Of a stretch of 64,000 nt of DNA, positions 9,729 to 18,374 are shown piece after piece; positions within the stretch are counted from its first letter, which is position 1; every line of letters starts with the position of its first letter. The notes beneath the pieces were generated by a model, which did no database searches, was not told the origin of the DNA, and saw nothing but the letters and a program-made list of their open reading frames with translations. The stretch is taken from NCBI RefSeq assembly GCF_000145255.1, contig NC_014394.1, positions 1,674,001 to 1,738,000 of the forward strand, given 5' to 3'. The position numbers and the translations under genes were made by a program. Source of the stretch: Gallionella capsiferriformans ES-2 (GTDB taxonomy: Bacteria > Pseudomonadota > Gammaproteobacteria > Burkholderiales > Gallionellaceae).

Positions 9729-9817
9729 AGAGCGGATTAGATCGTGTGCGGGACGCAATTGTGCCACGCCCGCGTTCACATCACAAAGGGCTGATGCAAA
9801 TACACGGCACAATAATT

Positions 9818-10021
9818 TTACTTACGATCTGATTTCAGATTTCCCACCCAGCCGCATGAGTCACAGGAATAACGCTTGAGCGGGATAAAAATACTGACGC
9901 CCCGGTCGATTAGACGACGCTGCATGCGATTGAGGTAAGTGGACTTGCAATTTGGACAAATACGAGTGGATGATTCAACGGGCAGCGTTGAACTTCCGGT
10001 TAAATTAATAAAATGAGTCAT
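9818..10021 (-). CDS. Small zinc-ribbon protein
   Basis: A 67-residue protein with two CxxC knuckles (CPNCKSTYLNRMQRR and CDSCGW), forming a zinc ribbon. A G-rich Shine-Dalgarno run lies just upstream of the ATG. It is basic between the knuckles, which would suit nucleic-acid binding. I do not recognise a named family, and the neighbour rlmJ gives no further clue. Confidence 0.65.
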   Translation of the reverse strand: MTHFINLTGSSTLPVESSTRICPNCKSTYLNRMQRRLIDRGVSIFIPLKRYSCDSCGWVGNLKSDRK

Positions 10022-10281
10022 TCGGACACCCCCCGGTGCTTGCTGTTCGAATTAAGTGTCTATGGTTGATGTGGTTTTACGCACGCGCATTATAAAAGGC
10101 ATCGCAAAAATTCCTATAGACCAGATGGCCTAGGTAATTTTACAAAAATGGGAAAGTAAGGGGTTATGCAGGCTGAGGTGAAAATCGAACCTGCTGAAAT
10201 ACAGTCAGCAGGTTTTTCTTGCTCTATAGCCGCCAATCAGCAATGTCCCTACGAGACACGATGGTCGGTCGCGAGTGACTG
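10022..10281. other. Intergenic stretch with a plus-strand terminator
   Basis: No protein gene is supported here. A plus-strand promoter-like pair (TTGATG at 10066-10071 and a TATAAA-type box near 10089-10096) precedes the plus-strand terminator at 10190-10217, leaving room for an untranslated RNA of about 110 nt. Without expression data this is only a possibility. Confidence 0.3.
10190..10217 (+). terminator. Rho-independent terminator, plus strand
   Basis: An 8-bp perfect stem (cctgctga at 10190-10197 with tcagcagg at 10205-10212), a 7-base loop and a run of five T. No annotated plus-strand gene lies upstream within 10 kb, so it either ends a small RNA or is a relic. Confidence 0.65.
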
Positions 10282-10517
10282 CTACCAGGCATGTAATTCA
10301 AGTGCTATGGTGGTATCAACCTGACCATTCACAACACCCCTTAGCAGAAACTGACCACCTAAAATAATCATTGCATTTCGAATGATGGAACGTCCATTTC
10401 TTGTTTCACGAACTGCTTGAACTGTCAGGCTGGCAGCGGATTTCTGAAGTCATAACACTGCATATCTTCCCTCACCTAGAGATGTAGGAATGTCCGTTGA
10501 CCGCACGTCCCCATTCC
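10282..10517 (-). pseudogene. Possible broken coding remnant downstream of the ribokinase gene
   Basis: On the minus strand the frame ending at the TAG at 10282-10284 reads for 55 residues (for example SAASLTVQAVRETRNGR, ending TTIALELHAW). It is cut by one TGA at 10450-10452 and continues upstream for about 20 more residues up to the ribokinase stop. The composition looks like the C-terminal end of a real beta-rich protein, but I recognise no family. It could be a fragment left by a deletion, or chance. Confidence is low. Confidence 0.3.
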
Positions 10518-11474
10518 TTAGGCGATACTATGAATACTAGGACTGCTGTTCATATTGATGATGACACTTATAATCGCCTTGCTATCTTGGTGGACGGCAA
10601 TGGTTTCCAGCTCTTTTCGTAGTGGGATGGAATCCGATGCGCCGGCTCTGGTAACGCAGATTGCTGCGGCATGACAGCCCTGAGTGAGTGCCTTAACCGG
10701 ATCACCGGTCAGCATCAGCTCGCCAAGAAAAAAACCGATGAACGTGTCGCCTGCCGCAGTTGTATCAACTGCATCTACGAGAAGAGCGGATTTCTGATGC
10801 ACCGAACTGGCGTCAAAATAGATTGCGCCTTTGCTTCCTAGCGTTAGTACCGCTGCAGAACTGGGAAATCGGTCGCGCATACTGGCGATGATATCCGCAA
10901 GATCGGTTTTTCCGGTAAGTCCTTCTGCCTCAGTCTCATTGAGGATGAAAATATCCACACATTCCAGCGGGTAGCTAAGGACATCGGCGGTCATCGGGGC
11001 AGGATTGAATACAATTCGCAAGCCATTATCGTGGGCTTTTTGAATCGCTTGCGCCACACAACTGGTTTCGTTCTGGACCAGCAGGTAGTCTCCTGGAGAA
11101 CAGGATGAAAGAGCCGATTCGACGTCTACTTCGGAGAGTAGTTGATTCGCTCCGCCATACAGCACAATTGCGTTTTCCCCGTCCGGAGTGACCTGAATGA
11201 TGGCGTGCCCTGTCGCTGCTTCTCCCACGGTCACATGGGTCGTATCAACCCCTTCTTGTGCAAGGCGCTGGAGCAACCATGAGGCGCCCTCTCCAACCCT
11301 TCCCGCATGAAGAGTGGACGCTCCTGCACGGGCTAGCGCGATGGATTGATTGAATCCCTTACCACCTGCGAAGATACTGTAACTCAGGCCGCCGATGGTC
11401 TCACCGGCACGCACAAAGTGATCGACCTTGTAGACGTGGTCAATGTTGATTGAACCGATATTCAATATTCGCAT
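10518..11474 (-). CDS. rbsK: PfkB-family carbohydrate kinase, ribokinase-like
   Basis: A 318-residue ribokinase-type sugar kinase. The N-terminus reads MRILNIGSINIDHVY, the substrate loop is GGKGFNQSIALARAGA, and the anion-hole/catalytic motif is DTTAAGDTF, close to ribokinase rather than fructokinase. I chose the ATG at 11474, preceded by GAGGATGAA, over an upstream start at 11570. The C-terminal 30 residues extend past the usual family end. It is the last gene of a minus-strand cluster with two sugar-binding proteins, two GGDEF proteins and a porin. The likely role is phosphorylating an incoming pentose or a related ligand, but no cognate permease is present. Confidence 0.8.
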   Translation of the reverse strand: MRILNIGSINIDHVYKVDHFVRAGETIGGLSYSIFAGGKGFNQSIALARAGASTLHAGRVGEGASWLLQRLAQEGVDTTHVTVGEAATGHAIIQVTPDGENAIVLYGGANQLLSEVDVESALSSCSPGDYLLVQNETSCVAQAIQKAHDNGLRIVFNPAPMTADVLSYPLECVDIFILNETEAEGLTGKTDLADIIASMRDRFPSSAAVLTLGSKGAIYFDASSVHQKSALLVDAVDTTAAGDTFIGFFLGELMLTGDPVKALTQGCHAAAICVTRAGASDSIPLRKELETIAVHQDSKAIISVIINMNSSPSIHSIA

Positions 11475-11583
11475 TTCATCCTCGTTGGTATCTCTATTCT
11501 GATCACGAACGGCCGCTACCTGACATTCAACTTCGCTACCTGACCTGATAAGCTCACTATCGGAACGCATAAATGGTAGAAAT

Positions 11584-14142
11584 TTATTGCGATTTCACTG
11601 ACTGCAACTGGATGACGTTACTGTTTTTTGACGAGTGCTTCAGCGAAGAACGGCAATAGTCCTTCAGTTCATTGAAGGGCAGCGGCTTTGAAAAGTAGTA
11701 ACCCTGAATCTGGTCACAGCACTGTTGCTCGAGGAAAACCAGCTGTGATTCGAGCTCCACGCCTTCTGCGGTGATCGCGAGGCCAAAATTCTTTGCCAAG
11801 GCAATCACCGAATTCGTCAACGTGATGCTGTCCTCGCTGCCCGGCAAACCGTCCACAAATGACTTGTCGATTTTGATGCGGGTGACAGGCAGTTTTTTAA
11901 GATAACTCATCGACGAATAGCCCGTTCCGAAATCATCGATTGCCAAACCCACGCCCATATCCCGGAACGATTGCAATACCCCGATCGCATGATTGACGTC
12001 GTCGGCAATATAACTCTCGGTGATCTCAAGTTCGATGTGATCGGGTGCCACCCCGCTGGCGGCAATCACGTCCTTGAGAGCCGCCACGGTTTCGTCATTG
12101 CGCAACTGGACGTTGGATACATTCAGACTAATATGTTCAAGCTGTATGCCCTCGCGCTGCAATTCCAGAAAATCACGCAGTCCCTGCTTTAAAACCCACA
12201 GTCCAATAGGCACGATCAGGCCTGTCTCCTCTGCCAGCGCAATAAACTGACCGGGCGGCACCATGCCGAAGTTTGGCGAGCGCCAACGTATCAGTGCTTC
12301 AACTGCATCGATCTTATGCGTGAGAACAGAAGTTTTAGGCTGGTAATATAGCTCGAACTGATCGCCGGCCTCGATTGCCAGCTTCAGCGCAGCCGTCATA
12401 TCAGCGCGCTTCTGTGCGTATTCAGCCAGATCATCCGAATAAAAGCTGTAGTTGTTGCGCCCTTTATCTTTCGACTTATACATCGCGAGATCAGCGTGTT
12501 TTATCAGCGAAACGCTGTCCTCGCCGTCCCTCGGGAAAGTTGCGACGCCGATACTGGCTGAGATGTCGATCTCAAGGCCCGCGCACAAAAATGGCTCGTG
12601 AAACTGTGCCAGGTACTGGCCGACTATTTCCTTGAGCTGCTGAATATCCCCCACCCCTTCAATCAAAATATTGAATTCATCGCCGCCGATGCGAGCCAGT
12701 GTCTGTCCTGAGCCCGGCTGCTGCACCAGCCGGTTTGCCACCTGCACCAGCAGTTCATCGCCGATGTGATGCCCCAACGTATCGTTGACCAGCTTGAATT
12801 GATCCAGATCTAGAAACATCACGGCGAACTGGGCTCGATTCTCTCTTGTCGAATCGAGCGCATGTTCCAGACGCTTGGAAAAATGGCGGCGATTTGGCAA
12901 GCCGGTCAAGGCATCGTGATCGGAGAGATACTCCTGCTCTTTTCTGGCTTGCTGCAACTGACTCTCCCGGTCATGTACGGCGAGCGCCAGCTGATTGACG
13001 CTGGCTGAAATATCCTCAAGTTCATCACCGGTGCGCACTTCGTCAGACGCAGAATAATCCTGCCGCTCAATTTTCCTGATCTGCTCCATCAGTGAATTTA
13101 ACGGGAGCTCCAGCCGGCGGCGGATCAAATAGCGCATCAGCAGCAGCGTGGTCACAGCAACGGCGACCAGCAGCAGCAAAAACTGGCTGCGACTCGCATT
13201 CAGCATCGCATTCAGTGCCGCCTTATCCAGTCTGGCAACGAAGTACACGACACCCGAGACAATCTCTTTTTTCAGAACACCCAAGTACTCCTGATCGCTT
13301 TGCGTAATGTCGATATGTTGCACACTCAGATTTTCGCCCAGCACCGCATTCGCCTTCATAACATCAAACGACAAGCTGATATCCAGATCGATGTCCCTAG
13401 AAAAATTTGCAAAGTATTGTTTATCCAGAATTCGCGACATCTCGATGTGTGCGATAACCTTTCCGGTGTCTCCCTGAAAAATGCTCTGATGCGACCTGAT
13501 GACCACATCGTCACCCTGCCTGTGGTAGGTGATGCTGCTGCCGTGCAGCAACTGTTCTTCTGCCGTATAGTAATCCTTGTGAGTGAACGCAATCCCTTTA
13601 GGGAGCGCCTGCGCAGGACTGTAAACGGCGTGTTGCTCATAACGGCGGAACAGCTTTCTTTGCCCAGCTTCATACGAGAAAAAATTGAGCTGATAGCCCT
13701 CATCGTCTTTGGATACAAAAGCGATCAGTTCGCCGTTCTGGTCATAAATGGAGATATCGCTGTTAAACGAGAGCTTGACGCGGCTGAGCAACTCCGACAC
13801 GACACTCTTTTTCTCCTCGTCGATCAGAAATAGATTGTAATTGCTCTTGTCCTGATATTTGTTGATCAGATCGACTGAGGCAATCGTCTTCTCGTCATTT
13901 CCGATGAAGGCGATTCCATCGCGCAGTTCGTGCTCGATTTCCTTGAGGTTGTATGCCAGCCGCACAAAACCGCGCTGCATGCGCTGCTGGGTGTCATCTA
14001 AAAAACGATCCTTCAGAAAATCGTTAAAATAAAATCCCAAAGCAACCACGACAAGTAACACGGCTGAAGTCACCAGCAAAGACAGCTTGGTCAGCAGGTT
14101 GAATTTTCTGCCATTTCGCAATAAGTTTAAGTATTTATTCAT
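11584..14142 (-). CDS. Membrane GGDEF-EAL protein with periplasmic sensor
   Basis: An 852-residue inner-membrane protein. A transmembrane helix at about 18-38 and another at about 320-340 bracket a periplasmic sensor of some 280 residues. A HAMP-like segment, a GGDEF domain (GGDEF at 486-490, DALTGLPNRR signature) and an EAL domain (EAL at 615-617, LEITES, DDFGTGYSS at 736-744, AEGVE, QGYYFSKPLP) follow. Both domains keep their catalytic residues; the RxxD inhibitory site is absent. It could make or degrade c-di-GMP. Its neighbour 22 bases upstream is a periplasmic sugar-binding protein, suggesting that protein as its input. Confidence 0.92.
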   Translation of the reverse strand: MNKYLNLLRNGRKFNLLTKLSLLVTSAVLLVVVALGFYFNDFLKDRFLDDTQQRMQRGFVRLAYNLKEIEHELRDGIAFIGNDEKTIASVDLINKYQDKSNYNLFLIDEEKKSVVSELLSRVKLSFNSDISIYDQNGELIAFVSKDDEGYQLNFFSYEAGQRKLFRRYEQHAVYSPAQALPKGIAFTHKDYYTAEEQLLHGSSITYHRQGDDVVIRSHQSIFQGDTGKVIAHIEMSRILDKQYFANFSRDIDLDISLSFDVMKANAVLGENLSVQHIDITQSDQEYLGVLKKEIVSGVVYFVARLDKAALNAMLNASRSQFLLLLVAVAVTTLLLMRYLIRRRLELPLNSLMEQIRKIERQDYSASDEVRTGDELEDISASVNQLALAVHDRESQLQQARKEQEYLSDHDALTGLPNRRHFSKRLEHALDSTRENRAQFAVMFLDLDQFKLVNDTLGHHIGDELLVQVANRLVQQPGSGQTLARIGGDEFNILIEGVGDIQQLKEIVGQYLAQFHEPFLCAGLEIDISASIGVATFPRDGEDSVSLIKHADLAMYKSKDKGRNNYSFYSDDLAEYAQKRADMTAALKLAIEAGDQFELYYQPKTSVLTHKIDAVEALIRWRSPNFGMVPPGQFIALAEETGLIVPIGLWVLKQGLRDFLELQREGIQLEHISLNVSNVQLRNDETVAALKDVIAASGVAPDHIELEITESYIADDVNHAIGVLQSFRDMGVGLAIDDFGTGYSSMSYLKKLPVTRIKIDKSFVDGLPGSEDSITLTNSVIALAKNFGLAITAEGVELESQLVFLEQQCCDQIQGYYFSKPLPFNELKDYCRSSLKHSSKNSNVIQLQSVKSQ

Positions 14143-14164
14143 GAATTGAAGCTTAATGGCACCC

Positions 14165-15076
14165 TCAGAAAATTGGTGGTACTTGTTCTACATTGTCCTT
14201 GGTCACCAGCTTCACCGGGTTATAAATGTGTTTGGGAACAGATTCTCCGGCAAAAATTTTCAGGGCGATTTCGACCGCCTTTTTTCCGCCCAGTGGGAAC
14301 AGCACCGAACCGCTCTGCGTGCCGTCGCGAATCGCCTGCCGGGCTTCACTGGTGTAGTCGCAACCCACCATCACAACTGAACGGGGGTCGATGTTGCTTT
14401 TACTCAGCACCATGCGTACTCCGCTCAACATGCTGTCGCTCTCCGAGAAGATCGCATCCACACGAATCCCATCAGACACCAGTTTCTCCATTTCAACGAC
14501 CGCGTCCTTACGCAAATAGTTACCGGTCCGTCTGATGACCCTGATGCCGCTGTGTTTACCTATTTCAGTCAGAAATCCCTTGCTGCGCAACTGGGTCACA
14601 TCGGCTTTTTGCAAACCCTCAAAAAGAAGAACCAGCCCTTTTCCATTCAAACGGCTGGCGATGTATTCGGCACCGATTTCACCTATCCTGATGTTATCGG
14701 AGTTGATAAAGGACGTGAACTGCTTGCCGTTGATACCCCGATCGAGCACGATCACCGGAATGCCCGCCTGATACGCCTTAGTTACAACAGGTACGACAGC
14801 CTGCTCATCGTTGGTACCCAGCACCAGCAAATCCACCTTCTGCTCGATAAACTGCTCAATCTGGCGTATCAGCAGCGATGTCTGCCCCTGTGCATCAGAA
14901 TAGACAAAGGACAGCTGCGGATATCTGGCCACTTCGTCGCGCACTTCATAGACCTGCGCCCGGCGAAAATCATTCGCCATGGTGTCCTGCGCAAAGGCAA
15001 TAACCTTGTTTTCAGCGGCAACAGCCGGCAGACAGAACGCCAGCAGCAGTACCCGCAACATCCGTATCGTATTCAT
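14165..15076 (-). CDS. Periplasmic sugar-binding protein, RbsB/LuxP-like
   Basis: A 303-residue periplasmic binding protein of the ribose/galactose/AI-2 type (Peripla_BP_4). A signal peptide ends at AVAA/EN, and motifs such as DLLVLGTNDEQAVVPVV, AGIPVIVLDRGING and VVMVGCDYTSEARQAI follow the family pattern. The ATG at 15076 has GAGGATGAA upstream. No ABC ATPase or permease is encoded nearby. It sits between the LamB-like porin (17 bases) and the GGDEF-EAL gene (22 bases). I infer that it presents its ligand to the sensor domain of that membrane protein rather than to a transporter. Confidence 0.85.
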   Translation of the reverse strand: MNTIRMLRVLLLAFCLPAVAAENKVIAFAQDTMANDFRRAQVYEVRDEVARYPQLSFVYSDAQGQTSLLIRQIEQFIEQKVDLLVLGTNDEQAVVPVVTKAYQAGIPVIVLDRGINGKQFTSFINSDNIRIGEIGAEYIASRLNGKGLVLLFEGLQKADVTQLRSKGFLTEIGKHSGIRVIRRTGNYLRKDAVVEMEKLVSDGIRVDAIFSESDSMLSGVRMVLSKSNIDPRSVVMVGCDYTSEARQAIRDGTQSGSVLFPLGGKKAVEIALKIFAGESVPKHIYNPVKLVTKDNVEQVPPIF

Positions 15077-15093
15077 TTCATCCTCCCCGCAGC

Positions 15094-16311
15094 CTACCAC
15101 CAAGCCTCTACTTGCGCGCCGGCAACGGTATTCGCCATACGCCCTCCGGCACCGAAACCACCCGCATTCGCCGCAGCAGCGGCAGCATTCCAGCTGATAT
15201 GCGTGACGTAAAATCTCAACTCAGGACGCGACCAGAAGTCCGCAGCGAGTGCCAGCGTGGGCGCGATGGTGATCTTATTCAACTGCTGCCGGTTTTGTCC
15301 GTCCATGCTGCGAGACGTACTGCCAACTTCGGTCAGCAACTTGAAGTTCGCGGAGAATGCATAAGATACACGAGCACCGATGGCGATATCCCGCGTGCTT
15401 TTTCCGTTGTTAACCCCGCCGTCTGTTTTGGCCGTCTGCCAAGCTGCCACCGCCTGCCCGCCAAAGGCTCCGCGCTGCCAATTGAGTGCATCAGCAATGC
15501 GCATGCTGCGCTGACCGGGTTGCTCGGCAGTGCCTGTTGCCACATCGCCCAGCCCTTGAAATTGCCCGCTCAGTCCGGCGTGTCCAGTCGAACTCTGCAA
15601 AAACAGACTGTTGTTAAGTCCTGCGGTTAAAAAATCGGACTGATTATGCAACAGGGAAAGTCCTACACCTTGCGAACCCATCTGAAAATTGCCGCGCACC
15701 GCGGTTGCCAGCAGGCGTAACGCACCACCCTGATTGACGCTTATCTCTGACAGGTCGAGATTGATGCGGCTGGCACCATTGGGCGATGAACTGCTTTTAT
15801 CCAGCGTACTGCTGGAAAATACCCCCATACCCAGTTTGGCGAACCCAAGACTCATATCGGTCATGCCAGCGCCGATATTATCGCCATAATCCATTAGGAA
15901 TCGGTCGACGATGTGCACGTCTTGAATACGCAAGCGCCTTTGTCCGACCCAGAATTTAGCCTCCGGTGCCAGTGACAATCCGGATATGGAGGTGTAACCC
16001 TGCGCATTGGAAGATTGCCCGTTCCACATTGCCGGCATATACATCAGCCCCAACTTGAAATTGTTTCCGACCTCCAGTGACTTGCCTATCCCCACCTCGA
16101 TTCCGTTGTCCCCCTCATTGCCCAGACGAAATTTCTGCATGTCGCCGCCCAACGTATAAGCACCGCGCGGCGTTCCAGCCGGGCTTGAATACACACCACC
16201 CCGTCCGTAACCGGTAATATCGAATCCGGCGAATTCGACAGCATTAGCCGGCGACAGACTCGGCAGCAACAGGACCAATAACAGGCGGTTCAGCCATGAT
16301 GAGATTGCCAT
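15094..16311 (-). CDS. Maltoporin-like (LamB family) carbohydrate porin
   Basis: A 405-residue outer-membrane beta-barrel. A signal peptide ends near SPANA/VEF, the N-terminus FAGFDITGYGRGGVYSS and the end AGAQVEAWW are typical of LamB porins, which end in a similar aromatic motif. I chose the second ATG (16311), spaced seven bases from an AAGGGG Shine-Dalgarno sequence; the ATG at 16317 is too close to it. The start lies inside the last codons of the GGDEF gene, a 68-base overlap, suggesting translational coupling. It would let oligosaccharides or sugars reach the two periplasmic binding proteins. Confidence 0.85.
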   Translation of the reverse strand: MAISSWLNRLLLVLLLPSLSPANAVEFAGFDITGYGRGGVYSSPAGTPRGAYTLGGDMQKFRLGNEGDNGIEVGIGKSLEVGNNFKLGLMYMPAMWNGQSSNAQGYTSISGLSLAPEAKFWVGQRRLRIQDVHIVDRFLMDYGDNIGAGMTDMSLGFAKLGMGVFSSSTLDKSSSSPNGASRINLDLSEISVNQGGALRLLATAVRGNFQMGSQGVGLSLLHNQSDFLTAGLNNSLFLQSSTGHAGLSGQFQGLGDVATGTAEQPGQRSMRIADALNWQRGAFGGQAVAAWQTAKTDGGVNNGKSTRDIAIGARVSYAFSANFKLLTEVGSTSRSMDGQNRQQLNKITIAPTLALAADFWSRPELRFYVTHISWNAAAAAANAGGFGAGGRMANTVAGAQVEAWW

Positions 16312-18358
16312 TTTCATTCCCCTTATCGTAATAACTGATCATGTTTCGCCCGGCGTCCTTGGCTCGGTACATCGCAATATCTGCACACTTGAGTATTTCA
16401 TCCAGACTGTTGTCAAGAAACAGGACCACTCCGATACTCGAGGAGCAGTGATGCTCCACTATCGTATTTTCGCTCCCCTGCACCGGACGGCCCAGCCGAT
16501 ACGTTTCAGCCAGAGAGATGCGTATCTTTTCCGCCACGATTTCGACTTGCATCAAAGCCGCAGTCTTTTCTGCGACAAGCTCGCCAATCATCACCACAAA
16601 TTCGTCTCCACCAAAGCGCGCCACTGTGTCCGTATCGCGTATGCAACTCTCAATCCGCCGGGCGACTTCAATCAGCAGCAGATCGCCAACATCGTGCCCG
16701 TACTGGTCGTTAAGTGGCTTGAAGTTGTCCATATCCAAGAACATCAGCGCACTATAATTTCCGCTGCGATGATTTGATGCGATGGTGCGAAGAAGGCGGT
16801 CATGCAGCAGGCGTCGGTTGGGAAGATGGGTGAGGGTATCGTAAAAAGCAAGGTGTCTGATCTCCTCCTCCGCAGCCTTGCGCGGCGATATGTCGGTCTT
16901 GGTGCCGACATAGTGGGTTACACCCCCCTCATTATCCTTGACTGCCGTGATGGTCAGCCATTCTGGATACATTTCGCCATTCTTGCGGCGGTTCCAAATT
17001 TCGCCCTGCCATCCGCCATTCTGATTGATTGATTCCCATATCGCGGCATAGAATTCTCTGTTGTGACGTTCCGATTTGAGAATACTGACTTTTTTCCCGA
17101 CCACCTCTTCCGCAGAATAGCCGGTAATCGCGGAAAAGGCATGGTTAACGCGCAATATCACACAATCCGCGTCGGTGATCAGCATACCTTCCTGAGATTC
17201 AAATGCTGTGGCGGCAATTCGCAAATCGGTCTGCGCCCTGTGGTGGACGGCCATCATGTCCAAAAATGAATTAAACCAGTTAACCAGATCACTTATTTCC
17301 TGCAGCGTTCTGAATTTCCCGAGCCGCCAGTGTTCGTCCAGACCATTGCTCTGAAACAGCCTGAACCCCTCAGAAATTGCACGTATCGGCATAACAACAC
17401 GCTGCAAGTACGCGCGAATAAACAGTGCAATGAGCAAAAAAATTAGACTTAGCAGCGCAATACCAATCCGTTCAACGGATTGAATAGAGCTCATCAACGT
17501 ACCATAGGGAACCACACTGACGACATACCAGTTTTTATCCGGAATGTGACTGTAACTGAAAACCACATCGCGATTATCCAGACGCATTTCTAACGATCCG
17601 GTGTCACCCTTCAGAAAATTGCCTAAATCCTTTTCGACAAACTGACCGATAAAGTTTTTCGTCGGATGGTAAATTAAGCGGTTCTGCGCATCGATGACCA
17701 TCAAATAGGCACCTTTACCCAGATCAAGCTGACTGAAATGACGATACAGATAATCGGTCGAAAAATTGATCACCAGCATTCCTACATGCTCAGCGGATCT
17801 GGCATCAGCGCGGTTGATTGTTTTGGTTGCAACAATCACTTTTTTGTTGCTGGACGATGCGTTCACATTATCCTCAACACCATGCCACATCAGTTGCTGG
17901 GTTGCGCCGAGTGTTTTTTGCATTAGCTGATCGCGCAACTCAGAACGCACACTGTCGATATTGAGTGTATCTCCTACATGGTATTGTGTGCCGTTGAGGG
18001 TAAACAGATCAATGGAAACCAATCCTTTTAGGTTGCTGTAGCCGCTCAATACATACCCGATACGCGCCTTGGTCGCCAACAGATCATAACTAGACTGATT
18101 GCCCGATGCGGACAGAACCTGATTGATCGCGTCTACCGAGCCCAGATTGGTTGCCAGTCCGTTGATCTGCTCCATTTGCAGATTCAGATAGTCCCTCTGG
18201 TTTGAAAGCAACAGTAAATTGTTGCGCACAGCCTCATCAAACACCGTGTGCCTGACCGAGCCATACGAAAACAGCTGGAATACCAACAGAGGCAACACAC
18301 TGATAGCGAGCATAAAGCCCGTCAATTTCAATGCGAAACTTGACTTGAATGGTTTCAT
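16244..18358 (-). CDS. Cache-HAMP-PAS-GGDEF diguanylate cyclase
   Basis: A 704-residue inner-membrane protein. Transmembrane helices near 12-32 and 298-316 flank a periplasmic dCache-type sensor (ending WYVVSVVPYGTLM). A HAMP segment, a PAS domain with PAC (about 385-495, ITGYSAEEVVGK, YVGTKTDISPRK) and a GGDEF domain follow. GGDEF is at about 583-587 with an intact inhibitory RxxD site (RDTD) five residues before it, so it is predicted to be an active, feedback-controlled cyclase. The start is the ATG at 18358; a TTG lies three codons upstream. It follows the sugar-binding lipoprotein by 16 bases. Confidence 0.93.
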   Translation of the reverse strand: MKPFKSSFALKLTGFMLAISVLPLLVFQLFSYGSVRHTVFDEAVRNNLLLLSNQRDYLNLQMEQINGLATNLGSVDAINQVLSASGNQSSYDLLATKARIGYVLSGYSNLKGLVSIDLFTLNGTQYHVGDTLNIDSVRSELRDQLMQKTLGATQQLMWHGVEDNVNASSSNKKVIVATKTINRADARSAEHVGMLVINFSTDYLYRHFSQLDLGKGAYLMVIDAQNRLIYHPTKNFIGQFVEKDLGNFLKGDTGSLEMRLDNRDVVFSYSHIPDKNWYVVSVVPYGTLMSSIQSVERIGIALLSLIFLLIALFIRAYLQRVVMPIRAISEGFRLFQSNGLDEHWRLGKFRTLQEISDLVNWFNSFLDMMAVHHRAQTDLRIAATAFESQEGMLITDADCVILRVNHAFSAITGYSAEEVVGKKVSILKSERHNREFYAAIWESINQNGGWQGEIWNRRKNGEMYPEWLTITAVKDNEGGVTHYVGTKTDISPRKAAEEEIRHLAFYDTLTHLPNRRLLHDRLLRTIASNHRSGNYSALMFLDMDNFKPLNDQYGHDVGDLLLIEVARRIESCIRDTDTVARFGGDEFVVMIGELVAEKTAALMQVEIVAEKIRISLAETYRLGRPVQGSENTIVEHHCSSSIGVVLFLDNSLDEILKCADIAMYRAKDAGRNMISYYDKGNENGNLIMAEPPVIGPVAAESVAG

Positions 18359-18374
18359 TACAACCAACGCAACG

